Of a stretch of DNA of 64,000 nt, positions 11,778-20,905 are shown piece after piece; positions within the stretch are counted from its first letter, which is position 1; the number at the start of each line of letters is the position of its first letter. This DNA comes from Pelagibius sp965227505 (GTDB taxonomy: Bacteria; Pseudomonadota; Alphaproteobacteria; Kiloniellales; Kiloniellaceae). Made by a program: the position numbers and the translations under genes. The notes below the pieces were generated by a model. It was given only the letters and a program-made list of their open reading frames with translations, ran no database searches and had not been told where the DNA came from. Where the stretch lies: contig NZ_OZ245757.1 of assembly GCF_965227505.1 (NCBI RefSeq), positions 1,984,001-2,048,000 of the forward strand. Direction: 5' to 3'.

Positions 11778-12398
11778 TCACTTCGCCTTCCTCCGTTTTG
11801 CCGCGCCGCTCCGTTTCCCGGATCCGCCCGCAGGCTGCGCGTAGGACGCCACCCAGTCGCACATCTGATTCACCTCCTGCGCGACGAAGGCCCTGTCGTG
11901 GAAGGCGTTTGCCAGCATGGCGACACCCTGGCTGCGCGCGAGAAGATGGAGCGCCAGTTCGTCGGCCTCCGCCTCGTGACCAAGCGCGGCGAACTGCCGG
12001 CAGAGCCAAATCCGAAACAGCGTAAAGACACGCTTCGCCTCTTCCTGCGAGGCGTGGTTCAGTTTCGCAAGCTCCGTACTCAAGGTGCCGACCGGGCAGC
12101 CGTAGAGCTTTATGTCGTCCCAGTTGGCAATCAGGATGTGGATGAAATGTCGGATGCGCTCTTCCGGGTTCCTCCCCTCAGCCTCCCACCGCTCGAGCAT
12201 CGCCTGCGTCTTGGCCAGGCGGAACTCGATCACGGCCTCCAGGATCTCGTCCTTGGTCTTGAAGTGATGATAGAAGTTGCCGCGCGAGATCTGCACCACG
12301 CCGGCAATGTCGGTGAAGGACGTATGCGCGTAACCCTGCCGGTAGAACAGCCGGTCGGCAGCATCGACGATCCGCTCGCGTGTTGTCTTGCCACTCAT
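11778..12398 (-). CDS. TetR family transcriptional regulator (206 aa)
   Basis: TetR-type repressor: an N-terminal helix-turn-helix at about residues 5-52 (RERIVDAADRLF, TSFTDIAGVV, RGNFYHHFKTKDEIL) and a variable helical ligand domain ending in a Lys/Arg-rich tail. The ATG at 12398 has a GGGAGGCGG ribosome-binding site. Two tandem dyad repeats at 12461-12505 lie just upstream and are the probable operators, implying autoregulation. Its ligand and other targets are unknown; the YciI-like gene behind it and thuA-like gene in front of it are candidates. Confidence 0.88.
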   Translation of the reverse strand: MSGKTTRERIVDAADRLFYRQGYAHTSFTDIAGVVQISRGNFYHHFKTKDEILEAVIEFRLAKTQAMLERWEAEGRNPEERIRHFIHILIANWDDIKLYGCPVGTLSTELAKLNHASQEEAKRVFTLFRIWLCRQFAALGHEAEADELALHLLARSQGVAMLANAFHDRAFVAQEVNQMCDWVASYAQPAGGSGKRSGAAKRRKAK

Positions 12399-12460
12399 AA
12401 GTCCGCCTCCCGGGGCGCCCAAATCCGCTGGTACGAGACACTCCTTCGCCGGCAGCAGAA

Positions 12461-12505
12461 ATTAGGACGCTTGTCCGAGTTCTTTATTAGGACGGGCGTC
12501 CGAGT
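12461..12505. promoter_or_regulatory. Two tandem TetR-type operators
   Basis: The 20-base element ATTAGGACGCTTGTCCGAGT at 12461-12480 recurs as ATTAGGACGGGCGTCCGAGT at 12486-12505. Only the four central bases and their neighbours differ. Each copy has the dyad GGAC-N4-GTCC (12465-12476 and 12490-12501). Centre-to-centre spacing is 25 bases, so two dimers would bind with a modest offset. They sit between the tetR start and the thuA-like gene, so either or both may be controlled. Confidence 0.7.
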
Positions 12506-12648
12506 TTGTCAACGGCGATGGAGCGCGCAGGCAAGACCCGCCCCAGCACCCTTCGGGGCCGGAGCACCTTCGCAGTGGCGCTCACACTCCACGATCTGGT
12601 AAAGGGGCGTAAGCGCGCCGCTCCACCCGATCAGGGGACTAAAGCCCG

Positions 12649-13374
12649 ATGTCGAAGAAACTCCGCGTTCTGGTCTGGAACGAGAACGTCGAAGAGACGC
12701 GCAAGCCGGAGGTGCTGGAGATCTATCCGCAGGGCATCCACGGCGCGCTGTCCGCCGCCTTTGAAGACTCAGACGACATCGCGGTTTCCGTCGCCACAAT
12801 GGAGCAGCCGGACTGTGGCCTGACCGAGGCGGTGCTGGATGCAACCGACGTCATCGTCTGGTGGAGCCATCACGCCTACGACGACGTGCCGCAGTCGGTC
12901 GTCGACCGCGTCAAGGCGCGGGTCCTCGACGGCATGGGCCTGATCGTGCTGCATTCCGCCCACTTCGCGCGCGTCTTCAAGGATCTCATGGGCACGAGCT
13001 GCGATCTGAAGTGGCGCAACGCGGGCGAGAACGAGCGCCTCTGGGTGGTGGCACCGGGCCATCCCATTGCTGAGGGCCTCGGCGAGACCATCGACCTGCC
13101 GCAGGAGGAGATGTACGGCGAGCCCTTCGACGTACCGGCCCCCGACGAACTGGTTTTCATAAGCTGGTTCAAGGGCGGCGAGGTGTTCCGCTCCGGCTGC
13201 TGTTACCGCCGCGGCAGGGGCCGCATCTTCTACTTCCGCCCGGGCCACGAGACCTACCCCACCTTCCTGCAGCCCGAGATCCGACAGGTGCTGCGCAACG
13301 CCGCACGCTGGGCCGCGCCAACAGCAGGCGGAACACGGCGCTTCGGACATCACGACCCGCTGGAGGCGCTGTAG
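12649..13374 (+). CDS. ThuA domain-containing protein, trehalose-utilisation type (241 aa)
   Basis: ThuA-fold (class-I glutamine-amidotransferase-like) protein. It shows VLVWNEN at the start, VIVWWSHHAYDDVP, the HSAHFARVF stretch and the closing RIFYFRPGHETYPTF. ThuA proteins are linked to trehalose/sucrose catabolism in rhizobia, but the enzymatic step for this protein cannot be inferred. It is a single gene between the TetR operators and the convergent agmatinase-family gene, separated from the latter by 8 bases. Confidence 0.85.
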   Translation: MSKKLRVLVWNENVEETRKPEVLEIYPQGIHGALSAAFEDSDDIAVSVATMEQPDCGLTEAVLDATDVIVWWSHHAYDDVPQSVVDRVKARVLDGMGLIVLHSAHFARVFKDLMGTSCDLKWRNAGENERLWVVAPGHPIAEGLGETIDLPQEEMYGEPFDVPAPDELVFISWFKGGEVFRSGCCYRRGRGRIFYFRPGHETYPTFLQPEIRQVLRNAARWAAPTAGGTRRFGHHDPLEAL

Positions 13375-13382
13375 CGCCCTGC

Positions 13383-14396
13383 CTACGGCCTGAAATGGCT
13401 GTCGGCGATCAGGCTCAGCATCTCGAACATCACGGCCATGGTCACCATCGCGGTGATCTTGTTGGGACTGTCCTTGGTCGGCATCAGGCAGGCGACGTCG
13501 CCACCGATGATGTTGAAGCCGCGCAGGGCGCGCAGCAGTGCCATGGCCTCGTCGATCATGAAGCCGTTGCAGCCCGCTTCGATATTGGCACAGCCCGGTG
13601 CCACCATGGGATCGAGGCAGTCGAGATCGAAGGTGATGTAGACGGGATGATCGCCAATGCGCTCGCGGATGATCTCGATGGAGCGCGCTGCACCGATCTC
13701 CTTGTAGCGGTCCATGGTGATGACCTCGTAGCCCAGATCGTAGCTGGGCTTCAGCCAGTCGAGCGTGCGGGCGTTGCCGCGGATGCCGACCTGAACGCTG
13801 CGTTCGGCGTCGACATGGCCGTCGGTCACCAGATAGGCGGCCCAATGGGCGGCCGACTTTTCGGCCCCCAGAAAGTGCTTCATGTTGGAAAACGCATCGG
13901 TGTGGGCGTCGAAGTGCAGGATCGCCGCCTTCTTCCCGCCGGTCAGCCGTGACGTGGGACCGCCGAGGGCCTGCAGAATGCCGCCGGTGATGGAATGGTC
14001 GCCGCCGACGGAAACCGGCCGCGTACCGGCAGCATCGACGGCGCGGTAGAACTCGGTGATCCGTTCGATACAGCGTTCGTTGTTGTTGGCCTCCGGCAGC
14101 GGGACGTCGCCCAGATCGTGAATGCGGCAGGCATTCCAGGGGTCGAGTTCGAAGTGCATGTGGACGCGCCGGCCGTTGGCCGAGATGTCGCGCACCGCCC
14201 GCGGGCCCAGGTGCTGGTCGCGCTCCGTGGTGCCGTTGCCGGTCGAGTGGGGCACGCCGACCAGCGCGATGTCGCAGGCCGCCGGATCGGGGTCGTGCGG
14301 CGCGCGGAACAGGGTCGGCACCCCCCACCAGTAAAGCGCGTCCATGAAGGCCTTGTGGTCGCGTGCGGTCTGCGGCGCTTCGTCGTCTGATGCCAT
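13383..14396 (-). CDS. Agmatinase/ureohydrolase family protein (337 aa)
   Basis: Binuclear manganese ureohydrolase. The metal-binding signature motifs are present in order: GGDHSITGG, FDAHTDAF and TFDLDCLDP. The N-terminal region has GVPHSTGNGTTERDQHLGP, as in agmatinase/guanidinobutyrase rather than arginase. It would release urea from agmatine or a related guanidino acid. It precedes the ABC importer genes on the same strand by about 70 bases upstream of them, but which amine it uses is unknown. Confidence 0.85.
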   Translation of the reverse strand: MASDDEAPQTARDHKAFMDALYWWGVPTLFRAPHDPDPAACDIALVGVPHSTGNGTTERDQHLGPRAVRDISANGRRVHMHFELDPWNACRIHDLGDVPLPEANNNERCIERITEFYRAVDAAGTRPVSVGGDHSITGGILQALGGPTSRLTGGKKAAILHFDAHTDAFSNMKHFLGAEKSAAHWAAYLVTDGHVDAERSVQVGIRGNARTLDWLKPSYDLGYEVITMDRYKEIGAARSIEIIRERIGDHPVYITFDLDCLDPMVAPGCANIEAGCNGFMIDEAMALLRALRGFNIIGGDVACLMPTKDSPNKITAMVTMAVMFEMLSLIADSHFRP

Positions 14397-14465
14397 GGCC
14401 CGGCCCTCCCGTCGTCTCGATTGCGTCAGCGAAGGCGCGATCTTACCTGCGGACGGAAGCCGGGC

Positions 14466-15533
14466 CTAGCCGCGCACCAGCGTGACGCCGTGGCGCAGCA
14501 ACTGGATGGAAACGCCGCTGCCGACCGTGACGGGGCGGTCGATGTTCGGATCGACGGCGAAAAGATCGCCCTGCGGGGTCGCCAGGGTGTATTCCATGTG
14601 GCTGCCCAGATAAGTGGCCTTGCTGACCTGCGCTTCGAGCACGCCGCCGTTGCCGCTTTCCGCGAGCCGGATGGCCTCAGGCCGGATGGCGACCTTCACG
14701 GGACCGGGCGAAAGGCCGCGGGCCGGCAGGCTCTGTTCGGCATCGCCGATGCGCACCTGGGCCACGCCGTTCTCGACCGCCGCGATCTCCGCATCGACCA
14801 GGTTGGCGTCGCCGATGAAGTCGGCCACGAAGCTGTCCGAGGGCTGCTCGTAGAGATCGCGCGGGCTGCCTTCCTGAGCGATCTCGGCATTGCGCATGAC
14901 GATGATGCGGTCGGAGACCGCCAGCGCCTCTTCCTGGTCGTGGGTCACATAGACCGAGGTCAGGCCCAGTTTCTGCTGCAGGTCGCGAATGTCCTCGCGC
15001 ACGCGTCGGCGCAGTTTGGCGTCCAGGTTGGAGAGCGGTTCGTCGAACAGCAGCACCGCCGGCTCCAGCACGAGGGCGCGCGCCACGGCGACCCGCTGCT
15101 GCTGGCCGCCGGAGAGTTCGCTCGGCAGGCGCGCGCCATAGCCGCCGAGGCCGACCAGATTCAGCCCCTCTTCCGCGCGCTCGCGGGTCTCCGGTTTGGG
15201 AAAACCGCTCATGGTCAGCCCATAGGCCACGTTCTCCGCCACGGTCATGTGCGGAAACAGCGCATAGGACTGGAACACCATGGAGACGTCGCGATCCGTC
15301 GCCGGCAGCTGGGTGACGTCCTGATCGCCGATCAGGATGCGCCCGGCGGTCGCCATCTCCAGTCCCGCGATCATGCGCAGGGTCGTGGTCTTGCCGCAGC
15401 CGCTGGGGCCGAGCAGCGTGACCAGGGTTCCCGGCTCCACCTCGAATGAAACCTTGTTGACCGCCACGACCTCGCCGAAGGCCTTGGTGACGCCCTCGAA
15501 GGCGACGCGTGCGGCTTTGCCCCGCAGGGTCAT
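14466..15533 (-). CDS. ABC transporter ATP-binding protein, ferric/polyamine (FbpC/PotA) type (355 aa)
   Basis: Cytoplasmic ATPase with Walker A GPSGCGKTT, Q-loop MVFQSYALFPHMT, signature LSGGQQQRVAVARAL, Walker B VLLFDEPLSNLD and H-loop VTHDQEEAL, followed by a C-terminal TOBE-type region. It begins 13 bases after the permease stop. It is the last gene of a binding protein-permease-ATPase operon. The architecture is that of ferric-iron importers, with thiamine, putrescine and phosphonate importers as alternatives. Confidence 0.92.
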   Translation of the reverse strand: MTLRGKAARVAFEGVTKAFGEVVAVNKVSFEVEPGTLVTLLGPSGCGKTTTLRMIAGLEMATAGRILIGDQDVTQLPATDRDVSMVFQSYALFPHMTVAENVAYGLTMSGFPKPETRERAEEGLNLVGLGGYGARLPSELSGGQQQRVAVARALVLEPAVLLFDEPLSNLDAKLRRRVREDIRDLQQKLGLTSVYVTHDQEEALAVSDRIIVMRNAEIAQEGSPRDLYEQPSDSFVADFIGDANLVDAEIAAVENGVAQVRIGDAEQSLPARGLSPGPVKVAIRPEAIRLAESGNGGVLEAQVSKATYLGSHMEYTLATPQGDLFAVDPNIDRPVTVGSGVSIQLLRHGVTLVRG

Positions 15534-15546
15534 GACAGCCCCTCCG

Positions 15547-17763
15547 TCATCGCGCCACCCCCTGCCCGGCAACGGCGCCGGCCGCCGTCGTGCCACGCCG
15601 GCGGATGCGCCGCTGGCCGACGGCAAGCTGTACCAGGGTAATGGCCAGGAGCATGACCAGGATCAGCGTTGAGGAATAGGCGATGGCGAGGCCGTAGTCG
15701 CCGTTCTCGACCCGGCCGATGATGTAGGAAGTCGCCATATCGTAGTTGGCGCTGACGAGAAAGATGACGGCGCTGATGGCGGTCATGGCGCGCACGAAGC
15801 TGAAGACCAGGGCCGCCACGATGGCCGGGCGCAGCAGGGGCAGGATGACCCGCCGGACCGTCGCGAAGGTGTTGGCGCCGAGGGTGAGCGAGGCTTCGTC
15901 GAGGCTCTGGTCGAGCTGGCTCATGGCGGCGATGCCGGCGCGCACGCCCACCGGCATGTTGCGGAAGACAAAACAGATCACGAGGATGACTCCGGTTCCC
16001 GTAAGCTCGAGTGGCGGGACATTGAAGGCCAGGATGTAGCTGATGCCGATGACGGTGCCGGGAATGGCGAAGCTCAGCATGGTGCCGAACTCGAAGGCGT
16101 CGCGCCCGGCGAAGTGCTGGCGGACCAGAAGGTAGGCGGTCAGCAGGCCGATGGAGGCGGTCAGGGGCGCGGCGATGGTGGCGATGGTGATGGTCGTCCA
16201 GAAGGAGTTCCAGGCCGCCCCGCTCCAGATCAGGCCATGTTCGCTGGTGGTGATCGAGAAGGCCTCGATGTAGTGACGCAGGGTAAGGCTGTGGTCGCGG
16301 CCCCAGGTTTCGACGAAGCCGCCGACCATGATCATCGCATAGATCACCAGGGTGAGCGCCGCCCAGGGCAGCGCCAGGCCATAGGCCGCGCCGGTCACCA
16401 GCCGCGGCAGCGGCGCGTGGAGGCCGGAATCGCCCTTGCCGGTGACGGTGGCGTAGGACTTGCGGCCGACCCAGCGGCGCTGCGCATAGAAGGCACCGAG
16501 CGTGAAGGTGAGCAGCACCATCGCCAGGACCGCGGCGCGCCCCTGGTCGTACTGCGAGCCGACAATCGAAAAGAAGATCTCCGTCGACAACACACCGAAA
16601 CGGCCGCCGAGAACGAGGGGATTGCCGAAGTCGGCCAGGCTTTCAATGAAGCCGAGCAGGAAGGCGTTGGCCAGGCCCGGCCGCATCAGGGGCAGGGACA
16701 CGGTGGTGAAGGTCTTCCAGGCATCGGCCCGCAAGGTCAGGGCCGCTTCCTCCATCGAAGGGCTGACGCCCTCCACAACGCCGATCATGACGAGAAAGGC
16801 GATGGGCGCGAAGGCCAGGGTCTGGGCAAACCAGATGCCGGGCAGCCCGTAGATCCAGCGCGTCGCGGGAATGCCGAATGCAAAATCGAGAAACTGGGTG
16901 ACCGCGCCGGAGCGGCCGAGCAGGAGAATCACCGCAAGGCCGATGACGAAGGGCGGCGTGATGATCGGCAGCACCGTCAGAACCCTGAGCGAACGCTTGA
17001 AGCGGAAGCCGGTGCGCGTGGCGATCAAGGCAAAGGCGAGACCCAGCACCGTCGTCGACAGCCCGGTCAGGAGCGCGAGGATGAGGGAGTTCCAGGCAAC
17101 GCCGCAGGAGTAGGGGCCGGTCAGGCACTTGAGGCCCCAGATCTTCTGATCGACGAAGCGGTCGGCGAAGGCGAGCGCGGAGAAAGCGCCGTCCTTGTCG
17201 TGCAGGGCCGAGGTCAGGATGTTCAGCACCGGAAAGAAGACGAAAGCCGCGACGAGAGCGATGATCAGGCCAATGGAACCGACGACGAAGACGTCGCCCT
17301 TGATGGCCCCGCGGGCGGCGATGCCTTGGGTGAGGAAAAACAGCAAGGCGCAGGAAACCAGGAGCGCGCCGTAGCCCAGGCCGAACTGCCGGCTTTCCAG
17401 CGGGCCAAAGGCCGCCTCCAGAAAGGCGAAATCCCAGCCCCGCAGGCCGATGGCGAAGGCCTGCACGACGAGATAGGCAAGGCCGCCGCCGCCGGCGAGC
17501 AAGAGCACGGTTCCGAACAGAGGATCGTTCTTCGGCCGCCCGACCACCAGAAGCGGCGCGAGAAGCGCTGCCCCGAGAGGCGCGAGCCAGGTCTTACCCG
17601 ACACCGCGACCTGGAACACCGCCGGCGCCGACTCGCCATCCAGCGGATAGCCCTCAAACGGCCAGTCGAAGGCCCAGAAGCCATACTCGATGGCGTACCA
17701 GGGCAACACCAGATAGCCAAGCCAACCAACGGTCAGCCATAGACAAACGGTTCTGTTCACCAC
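15547..17763 (-). CDS. Fused ABC transporter permease, FbpB-like, two MetI domains (738 aa)
   Basis: A single polypeptide contains both permease halves: the first transport domain at about residues 230-420, with EEAALTLRADAWKTF in its coupling loop, and the second at about 520-710, with DEASLTLGANTFATV. About 190 residues precede the first domain and contain four extra hydrophobic segments, so the protein is longer than typical FbpB (500-560 aa). The start is a GTG at 17763 (a second GTG follows directly). No strong ribosome-binding site is visible, so the exact start is uncertain. Confidence 0.88.
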   Translation of the reverse strand: MVNRTVCLWLTVGWLGYLVLPWYAIEYGFWAFDWPFEGYPLDGESAPAVFQVAVSGKTWLAPLGAALLAPLLVVGRPKNDPLFGTVLLLAGGGGLAYLVVQAFAIGLRGWDFAFLEAAFGPLESRQFGLGYGALLVSCALLFFLTQGIAARGAIKGDVFVVGSIGLIIALVAAFVFFPVLNILTSALHDKDGAFSALAFADRFVDQKIWGLKCLTGPYSCGVAWNSLILALLTGLSTTVLGLAFALIATRTGFRFKRSLRVLTVLPIITPPFVIGLAVILLLGRSGAVTQFLDFAFGIPATRWIYGLPGIWFAQTLAFAPIAFLVMIGVVEGVSPSMEEAALTLRADAWKTFTTVSLPLMRPGLANAFLLGFIESLADFGNPLVLGGRFGVLSTEIFFSIVGSQYDQGRAAVLAMVLLTFTLGAFYAQRRWVGRKSYATVTGKGDSGLHAPLPRLVTGAAYGLALPWAALTLVIYAMIMVGGFVETWGRDHSLTLRHYIEAFSITTSEHGLIWSGAAWNSFWTTITIATIAAPLTASIGLLTAYLLVRQHFAGRDAFEFGTMLSFAIPGTVIGISYILAFNVPPLELTGTGVILVICFVFRNMPVGVRAGIAAMSQLDQSLDEASLTLGANTFATVRRVILPLLRPAIVAALVFSFVRAMTAISAVIFLVSANYDMATSYIIGRVENGDYGLAIAYSSTLILVMLLAITLVQLAVGQRRIRRRGTTAAGAVAGQGVAR

Positions 17764-17809
17764 GCTGTTGTCCGACTTCGGCGGCGACTTCGCCTTTGGT
17801 CGACTCCCG

Positions 17810-18844
17810 CTACTGCGGCAACGAGCCGACCTCGTCGTCCCACTTCTTCAAAAGCCGCGAGCGTTCGGCCGAGGAACCGTACTTCTTGAAGTCGTATTCG
17901 ATCAGCTTGAGCTCATCCAGGTTCGGCGCACCAGGCGGCGGCGTCGCCCCCGCGTTCGAGGGGACCTGATAGGCTTTCGCCTGGGCGGCCAGCATCTGCA
18001 CCTCCGGGCTCAGCGCGAAGTCGTAGAACTTCTTGGCGCTTTCCAGGTTGCGCGCGCCCTTGATGATCGACATCGAACCGATCTCGTAGCCCGTGCCCTC
18101 GCAGGGCGCGACGATCTTGATCGGAAAGCCGGAGACCACCTGGGTCACCATGTCATGCATGAAGGTGATCGCCACGGCCGTCTCACCACGAGCGGCCGCT
18201 TTGATCGGCGCCGAGCCGGACTTGGTGTATTGATTGACGTTCTTGTGCAGGCCCTTCAGCCACTCGAAACCCTTGTCTTCGCCGAAGATCTGCACGATCG
18301 TCGCCAGCGTCGTATAGGCGGTTCCGGAGGAATTGGGATTGGCGATCTGCACCTCGCCCTTGTAGGCAGGGTCTGTCAGGTCCGCCCAGCACTGCGGCAC
18401 CGGAAGGTTCTTTTCCTTCAGCAGCTCCTCGTTGTAGCCGATACCCAGCGCACCGGCGTAGATGCCAACGGTTTTGGACTCCGCAGCCGTTGCCTGGTTC
18501 TGAGCCCAGGGCAGCAGCGCATCGAAAGTCGGGGACTTGTAGGGCTCGGTCAGCCCTTCCTCGGCGGCCTGCAGGTGCGGGTCACCGGTGCCGCCCCACC
18601 AGACGTCGCCTTTGGGGTTGCTGGCCTCGGCCTTGATCTGGGCAAAGGTCTCGCCAGAGGATTTGCGGGTCATGGCGACTTCGATGCCTGTCTCCTTGGT
18701 GAAGGCCTCCACCATCAACTGGCACCATTCGATCTGCGGACTGCAGTAAAGCGTGAGCCGTTCGGCAGCCTGGGCCGAGCCGGCGGCGGCGCCCAGTGCC
18801 AATGTCAAAACCGCCAGAGCGGCCTTGCCCAATATCCGTGTCAT
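17810..18844 (-). CDS. Periplasmic substrate-binding protein, ferric (FbpA/AfuA) type (344 aa)
   Basis: Exported binding protein with a Sec signal peptide (MTRILGKAALAVLTLALG ... AQA, cleavage near residue 26) followed by ERLTLYCSPQIEWCQLMVEAF. Later KGDVWWGGTGDPHLQAAEEG and VAITFMHDMV match family-1 type II binding proteins of the Fe3+/thiamine/2-aminoethylphosphonate group. The ATG at 18844 has a GGGAGG ribosome-binding site. It is the first gene of the importer operon. Iron is the likeliest cargo by architecture, but the tyrosine ligands cannot be verified by eye. Confidence 0.88.
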   Translation of the reverse strand: MTRILGKAALAVLTLALGAAAGSAQAAERLTLYCSPQIEWCQLMVEAFTKETGIEVAMTRKSSGETFAQIKAEASNPKGDVWWGGTGDPHLQAAEEGLTEPYKSPTFDALLPWAQNQATAAESKTVGIYAGALGIGYNEELLKEKNLPVPQCWADLTDPAYKGEVQIANPNSSGTAYTTLATIVQIFGEDKGFEWLKGLHKNVNQYTKSGSAPIKAAARGETAVAITFMHDMVTQVVSGFPIKIVAPCEGTGYEIGSMSIIKGARNLESAKKFYDFALSPEVQMLAAQAKAYQVPSNAGATPPPGAPNLDELKLIEYDFKKYGSSAERSRLLKKWDDEVGSLPQ

Positions 18845-19229
18845 CTTGTTCCTCCCTTGTGACGCGGCATGGCGTGGGCCCGGTCTCTTGCAGCGGCGGG
18901 CCACGGTACCTCGGTCAGGGTCACTCGTTGTTGGCGAGGGGTTTTCGCGGCATGGCAGCGGCAAGAGCGCCGCCAAAATCCACCGCCTCAGCGGCTTTCG
19001 GACCCTATGCAATAAAAATATCATAAAACAGTAATATTAGAACAGGTATTTCATACTGAGTAGAGATGGAATTTTGTTTTCAATCTGCGGAGTAGGCAGC
19101 GCAGCCGCGCGAAGCGGACCCTCCCCAGCCAAGGCCTTCGGATAAGCGTTGCGTGCGAAGGCGGGGGCGCGGTGGCGGACCGGCTCCGACAGCCAGGGAT
19201 CGGTCAGCCGGGCGAGGTGCTGCGGCCGC
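18845..19229. other. Spacer upstream of the FbpA-like gene; no gene seen
   Basis: The stretch between the binding-protein start and the stop of the inositol-phosphatase-family gene has no supportable coding sequence. A clearly AT-rich patch at about 19010-19080 is the best place for the minus-strand promoter of the importer operon. I found no convincing Fur, Irr or RirA box by eye. Confidence 0.4.
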
Positions 19230-20030
19230 TCAAGGGCGTGCAGGCTGCGGCACGGTCTTCGCGAGCAGGGCGCGCAGAGCCGGCGCCAGGTCCGGTGCCG
19301 AGGCGGCACAGAGGTTGCCGCGCAGCAGGCCGTCATCCGCCAGGAAGTCGCTGGTCCAGCCGCCGGCCTCGCGCACCAGAAGCAGCCCGGCAAGAGAGTC
19401 CCAGGAATTGATATGCGGCTCGAAGTAGCCGATCAGCCGCCCGGCCGCCACGTAGGCGAGCATCAGGGCGCCCGATCCGTTGCGCAGGAACAGCCCGCCG
19501 TCCTCCAGCAGACCCGAGAGGAAGGGCACAAAGTCGCCGGTTGGCGAGCGGTGGGAGAACCCGGTCCCGAAGAGGCCGTCGCTGAAGGCCTTCGCCGAAG
19601 GCACCGGCTGGCGAACGCCGTTGAGAAACGTCCCCTCCCCGCGCCGTGCCGCGTAGAGTTCATCGACATTCGGGTCATAGATCACACCCAGTTCGATCGT
19701 GCCGTCCTGTACAAGGGCGATCGAAACGCACCACGTCGGCATGCCGTTCAGAAAGCAGGCCGTCCCGTCGATGGGGTCGACCACCCAGATGGGCCGGCCG
19801 TCGAGCAGGCCTTCGCTCGCACCGCTTTCCTCCCCCAGAAAGGCGTCGTCGGGGAAGCGCGTCGCGATCCGGCTGCGGATCAGGTCCTCGGTTTTCTTGT
19901 CGGCAACGGAGACCGCATCCTGCAGACCCTTGTTTTCGACAGCGAGTTCGTGTCGCCGGCGATAGTAGCCGTAGGCCAGGCCGCCGGCCTCCCGTGCAAG
20001 ATCCTGGGCAAGGGCATAGCGAGCGTCCAT
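19230..20030 (-). CDS. Inositol monophosphatase family protein (266 aa)
   Basis: Mg2+-dependent sugar/nucleotide phosphatase of the IMPase/CysQ/HisN superfamily. Metal-site motifs are FLGEESG, WVVDPIDGTACFLNG and, near the end, NSWDSLAGLLLVREAGG. The ATG at 20030 is preceded by AAAAGGAA; an upstream ATG at 20054 lacks a ribosome-binding site. It stands alone between two ABC operons, so the substrate (inositol phosphate, histidinol phosphate or PAP) is not decided by context. Confidence 0.87.
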   Translation of the reverse strand: MDARYALAQDLAREAGGLAYGYYRRRHELAVENKGLQDAVSVADKKTEDLIRSRIATRFPDDAFLGEESGASEGLLDGRPIWVVDPIDGTACFLNGMPTWCVSIALVQDGTIELGVIYDPNVDELYAARRGEGTFLNGVRQPVPSAKAFSDGLFGTGFSHRSPTGDFVPFLSGLLEDGGLFLRNGSGALMLAYVAAGRLIGYFEPHINSWDSLAGLLLVREAGGWTSDFLADDGLLRGNLCAASAPDLAPALRALLAKTVPQPARP

Positions 20031-20236
20031 GGCCGGAAGCGTTCCTTTTCTCATCGGCGCGGCATGGAAACCAGACGGGAGGATCTGCGGCAAACCTGCG
20101 GGCGCGCGCTCCAGACAAGTCCGCCGCCTGCTCTCAGCGGCTTGGACGGAACGGATACTGTCGCACACCGGGCCCGCGGCGTCCCTCTGTGAGGCCGCCA
20201 GTCTAGTGTGCCGCTCCGACGCACTGCAAGCCTGCG

Positions 20237-20905
20237 CTAACTCAGCACTTCAAGGTCCGCCGCCCGGCTCTTCGCGTAGACCAGGCGGGCGTTGGGCAGA
20301 TCGTTGTCGTCCAGCTTGGCGGCGATGCCGGCGGCGTCGAGGCCGTGGTCGACCCAGCGCCGGCGCAGACGTTCGGCCAGAGCCGCCTCCTCGGCACGGA
20401 TCATCACGGTGAGGTCGAAGGCAGGCGCCAGCGCATCCCAGGGCGCTTCGTCCAACAGCAGGTAGTTGCCCTCGACCAGCACGAGACGCACGGAGCGGTC
20501 GATGAGGGCGGCGCCGGCGCGGGCGATCTCCAGCGTGCGGTCGAAGCGCGGCACGGCGACAGCGGGTTCGTCGTTGCGCTTCAGCCGCGCCAGCATGGCG
20601 GCAAGACCGCCGACGTCGAAGGTATGGGGCGCCCCCTTGCGCGCCCGCCAGCCGCGCGGCACCAGCACCTGATCGTCGTAGTGGAAACCGTCCATGGGCA
20701 GCACGGCGGCGGAGCCCGGCGCCGTGGCATTCAGATGCCGCTCCGCTTCGGCGGCCAGGGTGGTCTTGCCGGAGGCCGGGGCCCCGGCGATGGCAATCAG
20801 GCGGCGCTCGCCCTCCGGGATATCCGACAGCATCTCCTCCAGAGTCGCCAGGAAGCCTTCCGGATCCAGCGGCCCCTCCGCCGTCGTCCGCCCGGCAGGG
20901 GTCAT
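20237..20905 (-). CDS. P-loop small-molecule kinase, FrcK/uridine-kinase-like (222 aa)
   Basis: Nucleoside/fructokinase-like P-loop kinase: Walker A GAPASGKTT at about residues 41-49, PMDGFHYDD (substrate loop), RKGAPHTFD, VPRFDRTLE and LVEGNYLLLDE. Similar proteins (FrcK) end the fructose ABC operon of Sinorhizobium. It is last in this sugar-import operon and its ATG overlaps the epimerase stop by one base (TGATG). It probably phosphorylates the imported or isomerised sugar; specificity is inference. Confidence 0.82.
   Translation of the reverse strand: MTPAGRTTAEGPLDPEGFLATLEEMLSDIPEGERRLIAIAGAPASGKTTLAAEAERHLNATAPGSAAVLPMDGFHYDDQVLVPRGWRARKGAPHTFDVGGLAAMLARLKRNDEPAVAVPRFDRTLEIARAGAALIDRSVRLVLVEGNYLLLDEAPWDALAPAFDLTVMIRAEEAALAERLRRRWVDHGLDAAGIAAKLDDNDLPNARLVYAKSRAADLEVLS

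Noticed and set aside
18845..19080. Fur, Irr or RirA box before the iron-type importer
   Set aside because: AT-rich DNA is present but no sequence matches the known boxes well enough to report.
19037..19393. 118-codon open frame overlapping the end of the inositol-phosphatase gene
   Set aside because: Shadow of the conserved phosphatase C-terminus in another frame; Cys/Arg/Pro-rich.
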